Origin: Acidobacteriota bacterium
GTDB lineage: Bacteria; Acidobacteriota; Terriglobia; Acidoferrales; UBA7541
NCBI GenBank assembly: GCA_019239815.1
Contig: JAFAZL010000770.1
Coordinates: 1-6,361, forward strand
Length of the DNA stretch: 6,361 nucleotides
Direction: 5' to 3'
Shown here: one piece after another, positions 1 through 5,409 of the stretch
Layout: each line of letters opens with the position of its first letter
Position numbering within the stretch: the stretch's first letter is position 1
Notes under the pieces: model-generated
What the model saw: the letters and a program-made list of their open reading frames with translations, nothing else
The model's database searches: none
Told to the model about the DNA's origin: nothing
Position numbers and translations under genes: made by a program

Positions 1-305
1 GCGCCTTTGGCCATATTGTGGCCGCGTACAAGTGCGAGCATGTCGTAGACATCGGCGGCTGCGCCGAAATCCTTGCCTTTCATCAGCGGCCAGAGATGAT
101 CGCGGAGAATGTGCCAAGCGGTCTCGACGGTCTCCGGGCTGTAGTTGGGATTTTCGCCGGCGACGCACTCACCCCAGCCGATCACGCCATCGACATTTGC
201 TTCCAATAGCAGGATGCGGCGGTGATAGCTGACACCGCTGCTGATTTCGAAGGGGGTAATCAGCTTCATTCCGATTTCACGTAGCGTGATTTCGCGGATT
301 CGCAT
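1..305 (-). CDS. menC: o-succinylbenzoate synthase / N-succinylamino acid racemase (MenC class 2), 5' part only
   Basis: The minus frame opens at ATG 305-303 and runs off the window at base 1, giving 101 of roughly 370 residues. It starts MRIREITLREIGMKL and continues with PFEISSGVSYHRR, GWGECVAGENPNYSPET and, at the edge, VRGHNMAKG. This is the N-terminal capping domain of the enolase-superfamily OSBS/NSAR group; the catalytic barrel with its lysines and metal ligands lies outside the window. Family enzymes form o-succinylbenzoate for menaquinone, racemise N-succinylamino acids, or do both. A TAA directly upstream in frame (311-309) excludes a longer start, and AGGAGA (323-318) lies 12 nt before ATG, a slightly long spacing. 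The GNAT gene upstream on the same strand favours the racemase role (inference). Family assignment is firm; the exact reaction is not. Confidence 0.85.
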   Translation of the reverse strand, partial: MRIREITLREIGMKLITPFEISSGVSYHRRILLLEANVDGVIGWGECVAGENPNYSPETVETAWHILRDHLWPLMKGKDFGAAADVYDMLALVRGHNMAKG

Positions 306-317
306 CTGTTAGGGATT

Positions 318-323
318 TCTCCT
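318..323 (-). promoter_or_regulatory. Ribosome binding site of the menC-like gene
   Basis: AGGAGA on the minus strand lies 12 nt before the ATG at 305. The spacing is longer than usual, but the in-frame stop just upstream and the family-typical N-terminus make this start the only reasonable one. Confidence 0.55.
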
Positions 324-346
324 GGGCCACTATGCTCCAAATCGAC

Positions 347-374
347 CTGTTAGCTAAGACTCAAGCAAAGTCAA
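347..374 (-). promoter_or_regulatory. Weak candidate internal promoter ahead of the menC-like gene
   Basis: In the 79-nt gap between the GNAT stop and the menC-like start, the minus strand has TTGACT (374-369, five of six bases of the -35 consensus). After 16 nt comes TAACAG (352-347), a poor -10. If used, it would let the racemase gene be expressed apart from mazG-GNAT. The -10 is weak, so this is only a possibility. Confidence 0.22.
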
Positions 375-384
375 ACTGTTTCGA

Positions 385-1149
385 TCAAAAATCACTCCAG
401 GGGATTAGCACATAATCAGTCCCGCTTGAGGTCTTGAGCGTTCCGACAGCGGCATATCCGCGATTAAAGTAGTTCATGAACTCATTGCGTATATGGTCTT
501 GGACATTCTTCACGGCGGTAACATCACCTTGTTTCCATTGTTCAAGTTCTACTGGAAGTCCAATTCGCGCACTTTGACTGAAGGCGGATTCTTGAGCCGT
601 TGTCTGACTCGCCAGTTCATTGATCGCGGCGACGACTCGTTTGGAATCAAGGTGCCACTCGACGAGCAGGCGGTCGGTGGCAAGTCCGCGATGTAGGGGA
701 CTTGAAGTGATGCCATACATATTCGGTTTGTAGTGTCGGGCGATACCGCCGAGGCGGTTCAAGTTGAAGTGAGCGTTGCGGAGTTCGAGTGGATCGAAGG
801 TCCATTGAACGAAGCGGATGTCGCGTGAAAGGGCTTCGTCACGCTGAAAGAGCTTGAGCTTGCGGCCAATGCCCCGATCGCGGTAATCGTGGTGAACGCC
901 GGTGTGGTGCGAGTGAATAAAGATGCCGCCATCTCGATAGCCGACCAATCCGAGGGTGTAGCCAACGAGGGTCGCGCCATCGTAAGCGCCAAGAACCTGG
1001 CCGCCGGTCTCCGAGGCGACGATGAAGCCAGTGACCGGCTCGATTTCGAGGTCTTCCTCGCCCCAGACTTCGCGCTGGAGTGCGACACACGCTTCAAACT
1101 CGGCGAGAGTTGTGCATTTTCGGACGGCGATGCCGTCGCCGTCGCTCAT
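385..1149 (-). CDS. GNAT-superfamily N-acyltransferase, COG3375 type
   Basis: This 254-residue protein resembles the predicted GNAT acyltransferases of COG3375. Visible marks are QREVWG (25-30), a GAYDG/LVGYTLG strand pair (54-68), the acyl-CoA loop HTGVHHDYRDRGIGRKLK (82-99, with R90-D-R-G-I-G95), WTFDPLELRNAHFNLNRLGG (116-135), and a conserved end GYAAVGTLKTSSGTDYVLIPW (231-251). The family is known from sequence; the acceptor is not shown here. In Geobacillus kaustophilus a GNAT N-succinyltransferase works with an enolase-superfamily N-succinylamino acid racemase and a desuccinylase to turn D- into L-amino acids. The menC-like gene 79 nt downstream suggests the same partnership (inference). 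Its ATG overlaps the mazG stop as ATGA (1149-1146) without a clear Shine-Dalgarno, so translation is probably coupled to mazG. No catalytic residue can be assigned. Confidence 0.85.
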   Translation of the reverse strand: MSDGDGIAVRKCTTLAEFEACVALQREVWGEEDLEIEPVTGFIVASETGGQVLGAYDGATLVGYTLGLVGYRDGGIFIHSHHTGVHHDYRDRGIGRKLKLFQRDEALSRDIRFVQWTFDPLELRNAHFNLNRLGGIARHYKPNMYGITSSPLHRGLATDRLLVEWHLDSKRVVAAINELASQTTAQESAFSQSARIGLPVELEQWKQGDVTAVKNVQDHIRNEFMNYFNRGYAAVGTLKTSSGTDYVLIPWSDF

Positions 1150-2156
1150 CGATGCGGGCTCGCTTTGCGAACGCCGGCGAGGCTCGACACAGGGGCTGCG
1201 GCCGCGGCTTGCGCGGCTTTCAACTCTTTGGCGGAGTTCCAGAGCGTTTCCTTCTCTGGCCGCGGGACGTCTTCAAACTTGCGCCCGCGGGTGGCGGCTA
1301 GCCGCTCCATCTCATGGAATCGGCGGACGAATTTGCCGTTGGCGCGCTTGAGTGCGATTTCGGGGTCGACGTGCAGGAAGCGGGCGAGGTTGACCACGGC
1401 GAAGAGGAGGTCGCCGAGTTCTTCTTCCGCTTCGAGCGCGGTGCCATGCTCGAGAGTGTGTTCGAGCTCGGTTGTTTCCTCGCGGACTTTTGCGAAAACC
1501 CCGGCTGCGCTGGCCCAGTCAAAGCCGGTGCGAGCGGCCTTTTTTGTGAGTTGCAAGCCTTCGAGGGTGGCTGGAATCGACTTCGGCACGCCATCGAGCG
1601 CCGATTCGCGCTTCGGTTCGCCAGCAGCGCCTTCCTTTTCGGCGCGTTCCTGGGTCTTGATCTTCTGCCAGTTGCGCAGCACGTCCTCGGAATTCTTGGT
1701 TTCGACCCCGCCAAAAACGTGCGGATGGCGGCGAATCATCTTGTCGTGGATCGACTGGACGACGTCGGAAATGTTGAAGCGATTCGCTTCGGAGGCGATC
1801 TGAGAATGAAATGTGACCTGCAAGAGAAGGTCGCCTAGCTCCTCGACAAACTTCTCGTCCTCGCCGCTGTCGATCGCGTCGAGGACTTCGTAGGCTTCTT
1901 CGATCAAGTAGGTGCGCAGTGTCTGGTGGTTTTGCTCGATGTCCCAAGGGCATCCGCCCGGGTCGCGAAGACGTTTCTGAATCGCGACTAATTTCTCGAA
2001 CCAGTCGCCGGCGGACACCTGCTTTGGCGCTGTTGTGGCCGCCGCTGGTGATTTAGCGCTTTTCGCAACGGATTTCTTCGCGGACACCGCGCGTGCCGGA
2101 GCGGACTTCGCTTTGGTTTTCACACTGCCATTCACAGATTTCTTTGGAGATCCCAT
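1146..2156 (-). CDS. mazG: Nucleoside triphosphate pyrophosphohydrolase MazG, two-domain, with basic N-terminal tail
   Basis: MazG hydrolyses (d)NTPs to the monophosphate and PPi, clearing aberrant nucleotides and influencing (p)ppGpp stress signalling. The 336-residue protein has both tandem all-alpha domains. The first has CPWD (69-72), the metal-binding EEAYEV (86-91) and EELGDLL (105-111), then RRHPHVFG (142-149). The second has REETTELEH (225-233) and EEELGDLLFAV (244-254), followed by VDPEIALKRANGKFVRRF (263-280). Family members are usually about 260-280 residues. The excess is a Lys/Ala/Ser-rich tail at residues 1-48 and an Ala-rich C-terminus (about 313-336). ATG 2156 is chosen because GGAAGG (2165-2160) lies just upstream, though only 3 nt away; no other Met precedes the domain, and a GTG at residue 47 is possible but has no Shine-Dalgarno. 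It heads the mazG-GNAT-menC cluster. Confidence 0.95.
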   Translation of the reverse strand: MGSPKKSVNGSVKTKAKSAPARAVSAKKSVAKSAKSPAAATTAPKQVSAGDWFEKLVAIQKRLRDPGGCPWDIEQNHQTLRTYLIEEAYEVLDAIDSGEDEKFVEELGDLLLQVTFHSQIASEANRFNISDVVQSIHDKMIRRHPHVFGGVETKNSEDVLRNWQKIKTQERAEKEGAAGEPKRESALDGVPKSIPATLEGLQLTKKAARTGFDWASAAGVFAKVREETTELEHTLEHGTALEAEEELGDLLFAVVNLARFLHVDPEIALKRANGKFVRRFHEMERLAATRGRKFEDVPRPEKETLWNSAKELKAAQAAAAAPVSSLAGVRKASPHR

Positions 2157-2178
2157 GTACCTTCCGTGGAAAAGAAAG

Positions 2179-2187
2179 AGTGTAGCA
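2179..2187 (-). promoter_or_regulatory. Candidate mazG promoter, extended -10
   Basis: On the minus strand TGC precedes TACACT (2184-2179), forming an extended -10 of the TGnTAnnnT kind about 23 nt before the mazG ATG. I see no good -35 at 16-18 nt upstream. Transcription would start near 2172, leaving a leader of about 16 nt. Confidence 0.35.
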
Positions 2188-2194
2188 AAACCGT

Positions 2195-2208
2195 CACAAA
2201 AATTTGTG
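2195..2208. repeat. Perfect palindrome CACAAA-AA-TTTGTG, candidate operator
   Basis: Two 6-base half-sites are exactly inverted around AA. The element lies in the divergent mazG/DUF1844 region, about 11 bases upstream of the mazG extended -10, where the -35 contact would fall. The position suits a repressor or activator site, but no matching regulator is visible and a short AT-rich palindrome may arise by chance. Confidence 0.35.
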
Positions 2209-2306
2209 TGCGTTCGACGTGATCAGCGCTGCTACGGTGGAATCGTGCGCATTCTCGAGCGCAGAATTTCGAAAAATCACTCAATCGACGGCAAATCGAG
2301 CCCCGC

Positions 2307-2335
2307 TACACAAAGCCAGACCGCGATGCTAAAAT
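2307..2335 (+). promoter_or_regulatory. Sigma-70-type promoter of the DUF1844 gene
   Basis: TACACA (2307-2312, four of six -35 bases) is separated by 17 nt from TAAAAT (2330-2335, five of six -10 bases). TGC precedes the -10, giving an extended -10 TGCTAAAAT. The predicted start is near 2342, about 25 nt before the TTG start codon, which leaves just enough room for the ribosome binding site. This is the best promoter in the window. Confidence 0.6.
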
Positions 2336-2354
2336 GACCGTGTATTTAGAAAAT

Positions 2355-2360
2355 AGAGGA
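2355..2360 (+). promoter_or_regulatory. Ribosome binding site fixing a TTG start
   Basis: AGAGGA lies 7 nt before TTG 2368. No ATG or GTG fits both this spacing and the conserved SDNKQEESFRVIDRR N-terminus, so the site decides the unusual start codon. Confidence 0.7.
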
Positions 2361-2367
2361 TTCTCAC

Positions 2368-2886
2368 TTGTCAGACAACAAGCAGGAAGAATCATTTCGA
2401 GTTATTGATCGCCGACCGTTCACCTCCGAGGGCGAACTGCGGCAGGAAGTCGTCGAGGAAGAAAAGCGCGAGGCAGCGCGCGAAGCGGCGATTGAGGCTG
2501 CCGTCAAGAAGAACAATCCGGCGCCGGTCGCAAACGCAAGTAAAAGCGACGAAGGAGAGGAAGCAATCGCTCCGCCGGCGGATGCGCCGAAGCGCATGCC
2601 GGCGTTTGAGAATTTGGTGCGCATGCTGGGCAGCAATGCTGCGATGGTGCTAGGTGCTTATGCCGACCCGCGTACCGGGCAGCCGATGATCGACCCCGAT
2701 GCGGCGCGCGAATTGATCGACATGCTCGATGCGCTGCGCGAGAAGACGCGTGGGAACTTGTCGCCCGAAGAAGACACGCTGCTGCTCGACCTGCTGGGCA
2801 AGCTCAAGATGACCTACCTCGAGGTCAATCAGGCGATTGCGGCGCAGGCGCAAGCCCAGACACAGGCCAAGGCGAAAACACGCTGA
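2368..2886 (+). CDS. DUF1844 domain protein
   Basis: The 172-residue protein starts at TTG 2368. Residues 10-16 read FRVIDRR, a short motif often found at the N-terminus of DUF1844 proteins. Residues 22-47 are Glu/Ala/Arg-rich and probably helical or coiled coil. A Pro/Ala/acidic linker follows (about 49-76). The DUF1844 domain covers about 79-155: FENLVRMLGSNAAMVLG, DPRTGQPMIDPDAARELID, and the tract from 123 to 143 with REKTRGNLSPEED. The tail is an Ala/Gln run (157-170). There is no signal peptide, transmembrane segment or cysteine, so it is probably cytosolic. The domain's function is unknown to me and I assign none. The next gene starts 74 nt downstream on the same strand and may be co-transcribed. 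Confidence 0.85.
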   Translation: MSDNKQEESFRVIDRRPFTSEGELRQEVVEEEKREAAREAAIEAAVKKNNPAPVANASKSDEGEEAIAPPADAPKRMPAFENLVRMLGSNAAMVLGAYADPRTGQPMIDPDAARELIDMLDALREKTRGNLSPEEDTLLLDLLGKLKMTYLEVNQAIAAQAQAQTQAKAKTR

Positions 2887-2960
2887 TCGCGTCGCGAATT
2901 TGCCTCGGTCGATTTCTAAACTATCGTTGCCGTTGTTTTTGGCGCGCGATCTGATTACGT

Positions 2961-4817
2961 ATGGCTGCCGCTCCCATAAAAGTTACGATTCTCGGATCGG
3001 GCACTTCGATGGGAGTCCCTTCGCTTGCCTGCCACTGCAAGGTTTGCACTTCGGCGGATCCGCATGACAATCGGTTGCGGCCTTCGATTTTGCTATCGCG
3101 CGGTGAGCAGAATGTTGTCATCGATACGACGCCGGATTTTCGTCAGCAGGCATTGCGCGCGAAGATCGAGCGGCTCGATGCGGTTTTGCTAACGCATGGG
3201 CACGCGGACCACATTCTCGGGTTCGACGATATTCGTCCGTTCAACATTCGACAGAACTCGGCGATGCCGGTGTATGGGAATCTCGAGACATTTGAGATTT
3301 TGCGGCGAGCGTTTGCGTATGTGTTTGATGGGAAGCCGGCGCTCAGCACGGTGCCGAGCGTGACGCTACGCGTTGTGGACGGAGCGTTTCCGCTGATGGG
3401 AGTGCAGTTTGTTCCGGTACCGCTGCAGCACGGAGACATCGAGGTTCTTGGCTATCGATTTGGGCGTGGCGCGTATCTCACGGATTTTGGGTCGCTGCCG
3501 AGTTCGTCGCTCGCGTTGCTCGAAGATCTCGATGTGCTGATTATTGATGCGTTGCGCGATATTCCGCATCCGATGCATCAGACGGTCGATCAAGCTTTGG
3601 CGTTGATCGAGCGACTGAAACCGAAACAGGCGTGGTTTACGCACATCGCGCACGATTTGCCGCATGTGGAGACCAATGAACGGCTGCGAAAACTTGGCAC
3701 GCCGAATGTTGCGCTGGCCTATGACGGGCTACAATTTGAGGTGGGGGTAGACGATAAGCATCTCGCACGATCACGCGGACGGGCTGTTTCAGTTTCTGCT
3801 GTGAATGCAGACCACCGCAAGGTTCGGCAGTTCGCGTCGCCTGCGGAATGGTCGGCGCACTACGCCACTTCCAAACGCGGCAGCGTGCTCGCGATCGGCA
3901 ATTTCGATGGCATCCACTTGGGCCATCAAGCGATTCTGGGCGCCGTCGAGCAGCGGGCGCTTGAGACAGACTGCGTCGGGACGGCGCTGACGTTCGATCC
4001 TTTCCCACGCAAGGTGCTCAAGCCCGAAGCTGCTCCACCGCGGCTGTCTACCAGCACACAGCGTATGGATTGGTTCGGGATGGTGGGTCTCGAATCTGCC
4101 GTTGTCATGCCCTTCACGCTTGAACTCGCGCGGCTTTCGCCGGAAGATTTCGTCGATCAGATTCTTGTGCGCGACCTGCAAGTTCGCGCGGTTCTTGTCG
4201 GAGAGAATTTTCACTTCGGCCATCGACAGGCTGGCGATGTGAAAATGCTGCGCGAACTAGGGAAGAGGCGCGGGTTCGATGTGACCGTGATTCCGCCGGT
4301 CACGTTTCGGGGCGAAATCGTGTCGAGCACATGCATCCGCAAGGCGATCAGCGAAGGCGACGTCTCCTACGCCGCGCGACTGCTCGGGCGGCCGTTTGTA
4401 CTCACCGGAGAGGTCGTCAAGGGCGCTGCCATGGGTCGCAAATTTACTTTCCCGACCTTGAATCTCAAGCCGGAACAAGAGCTGCTGCCGGCGCAGGGCG
4501 TCTACGTGACGCGCACCAGAATCGACGGTGAAGAGAAAACGCGTCGCTCCGTGACGAACATCGGCATCCGGCCCACGTTCAACGGTAGCGGTGTCACAGT
4601 CGAGACGCACTTGCTGAATTTTTCAGAGGAGATCTCGCCGAAGCGAATCGAAGTTCATTTCTGGAAGCGCCTACGCTCAGAAAAGAAATTCAACGGCCCG
4701 GACGAGTTAAGGGCTCAAATCGGCAAAGACATCGCGAACGCCGATCGGTTCTTCTCCACGTTTCGCCGTTTTCGCTCAAACCGCGAGGCTGCCGAAGAAA
4801 GGCCAACGCGCGTTTAA
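2961..4817 (+). CDS. ribF: Fused PhnP-like MBL-fold hydrolase and bifunctional riboflavin kinase/FAD synthetase RibF
   Basis: One 618-codon frame carries two complete enzymes. Residues 1-262 are a metallo-beta-lactamase-fold hydrolase of the PhnP (cyclic phosphodiesterase) type: GSGTSMGVP (12-20), a CHCKVC zinc-type cysteine cluster (24-29), the metal motif H79-G-H81-A-D83-H84, H157, D175 in YLTDFG, and H228 in FTHIAHD. Residues about 281-618 are RibF, which makes FMN from riboflavin and then FAD. Its N-terminal adenylyltransferase shows GNFDGIHLGH (313-322), TFDPFP (344-349), GENFHFG (414-420) and SSTCIR (455-460). Its kinase domain shows GRKFTFPTLNL (492-502), GVYV (513-516), NIGIRPTFNG (533-542) and VETHLLNF (547-554). 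The linker, 263-280, is polar. No Shine-Dalgarno precedes ATG 2961, but the family start supports it. RibF is usually a separate protein of about 310-330 residues, and the fusion hinges on a G run (see junction entry). Both domain assignments are firm; the single polypeptide is less so. Confidence 0.85.
   Translation: MAAAPIKVTILGSGTSMGVPSLACHCKVCTSADPHDNRLRPSILLSRGEQNVVIDTTPDFRQQALRAKIERLDAVLLTHGHADHILGFDDIRPFNIRQNSAMPVYGNLETFEILRRAFAYVFDGKPALSTVPSVTLRVVDGAFPLMGVQFVPVPLQHGDIEVLGYRFGRGAYLTDFGSLPSSSLALLEDLDVLIIDALRDIPHPMHQTVDQALALIERLKPKQAWFTHIAHDLPHVETNERLRKLGTPNVALAYDGLQFEVGVDDKHLARSRGRAVSVSAVNADHRKVRQFASPAEWSAHYATSKRGSVLAIGNFDGIHLGHQAILGAVEQRALETDCVGTALTFDPFPRKVLKPEAAPPRLSTSTQRMDWFGMVGLESAVVMPFTLELARLSPEDFVDQILVRDLQVRAVLVGENFHFGHRQAGDVKMLRELGKRRGFDVTVIPPVTFRGEIVSSTCIRKAISEGDVSYAARLLGRPFVLTGEVVKGAAMGRKFTFPTLNLKPEQELLPAQGVYVTRTRIDGEEKTRRSVTNIGIRPTFNGSGVTVETHLLNFSEEISPKRIEVHFWKRLRSEKKFNGPDELRAQIGKDIANADRFFSTFRRFRSNREAAEERPTRV
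3741..3757 (+). other. MBL/RibF fusion junction: G5 run with stops in both other frames
   Basis: The codons read GTG GGG GTA GAC across five G (3743-3747). One G fewer would give GTG GGG TAG, ending the MBL protein at residue 262, right after its natural FEV end. The third frame stops at TAA 3755-3757. An in-frame GTG at 3801 (codon 281) would then give a separate 338-residue RibF beginning before KVRQFASPAEW, although it has no clear Shine-Dalgarno. So the fusion depends on one base in a homopolymer. It could be real, a sequencing or assembly error, or a slippage site. Confidence 0.6.
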
Positions 4818-4820
4818 CAA

Positions 4821-4845
4821 GGCACGCCGCGAAAACTCGCGTGCC
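4821..4845. terminator. Candidate bidirectional terminator hairpin between ribF and the Fur-family gene
   Basis: GGCACGC (4821-4827) and GCGTGCC (4839-4845) form a 7-bp GC-rich stem with an 11-nt loop, starting 3 nt after the ribF stop and centred between two convergent genes. There is no run of T on the plus strand and only TTGTTAAA on the minus side, so classic intrinsic termination is doubtful. Position favours a shared terminator. Confidence 0.45.
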
Positions 4846-4871
4846 GCAAACGACCGGATCCGCTGAGTCTG

Positions 4872-5366
4872 TTATCCCGAAATCTTAGGCAGGCAGTCTG
4901 CGCAATATCCACCGACTTCCGTGCGCGAGACCGTGACCTTCATGTTGAAGTCGCGAGCAATCTGCTCTTTCAACTGCTCGTACAATCTGCTCTCAAATTC
5001 CCGCACTTTGCCGCAGCGCAGGCATGCGACGTGGATATGATCGCGCGGCCCGTGCGTCTCGTAGTAGTGGCGATCTCCACGCAAATGCAGCAAATCGAGT
5101 TCGTCGATCAGCCCGTGCTTTTTCAATAGATCGATGGTGCGATACACCGTCACCAGGTGCACCCCCTGGTCGATCTTCTGAGCGCGCTCTAGAATTTGAT
5201 CGACGTCCAGATGCTGCTCCGCGTCGTCCATGACCTGCAGAATCACGCGGCGCTGCCGGGTCAGGCGAATGCCCTTCTTCCCGAGCGTATCCTGCAAATT
5301 GCCGGTCGTTTCGGCGGTGTTGATGCGTTCGCCGGTGGAGGCGCGATGATTGGGAACCGCGGGCAT
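4872..5366 (-). CDS. Fur-family metal-responsive transcriptional regulator
   Basis: The 164-residue protein has the Fur winged helix (about 24-95) with GIRLTRQRRVIL (32-43) and the recognition helix TVYRTIDLLKKHGLI (73-87), then the dimerisation domain. The two CxxC pairs C115/C118 and C155/C158 should hold structural zinc. H52, E103, H110, H112 and E123 lie where the family's regulatory metal ligands occur (inferred by eye). Glu at 123, where PerR has Asp, points away from a peroxide sensor, but Fur, Zur and other types cannot be told apart here. The N-terminal extension of about 24 residues is longer than usual. ATG 5366 has AGGAG (5380-5376) 9 nt upstream. It starts 43 nt after the rseP stop on the same strand, so it is probably co-transcribed with rseP or further upstream genes. 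Confidence 0.92.
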   Translation of the reverse strand: MPAVPNHRASTGERINTAETTGNLQDTLGKKGIRLTRQRRVILQVMDDAEQHLDVDQILERAQKIDQGVHLVTVYRTIDLLKKHGLIDELDLLHLRGDRHYYETHGPRDHIHVACLRCGKVREFESRLYEQLKEQIARDFNMKVTVSRTEVGGYCADCLPKISG

Positions 5367-5375
5367 TCAGCAAAA

Positions 5376-5380
5376 CTCCT
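5376..5380 (-). promoter_or_regulatory. Ribosome binding site of the Fur-family gene
   Basis: AGGAG lies 9 nt before ATG 5366 in the 43-nt gap after the rseP stop. It supports this start in spite of the unusually long N-terminus of the predicted regulator. I see no Fur-box-like palindrome in the gap. Confidence 0.75.
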
Positions 5381-5409
5381 GGGCGCGTGCTGAAGCGAAA
5401 AGAAGCAGG

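Noticed and set aside
889..1838. Long plus-strand open frames (304 and 174 codons) across the GNAT and mazG genes
   Set aside because: They are antisense to two well-supported genes, have no recognisable domain, and reflect the GC-rich codon pattern of the real strand.
2857..2877. Ala/Gln repetitive tail of the DUF1844 protein as a DNA repeat
   Set aside because: It is a short low-complexity protein tail with imperfect codons, not a tandem DNA repeat.
2900..2922. Possible promoter TTGCCT/TAAACT before the MBL-RibF gene
   Set aside because: The spacing is only 11 nt and I find no other acceptable -35, so I do not call a separate promoter here.
2837..3067. 76-codon plus-strand frame bridging the DUF1844 end and MBL start
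   Set aside because: It overlaps both real genes in another frame and shows no ribosome binding site or family pattern.
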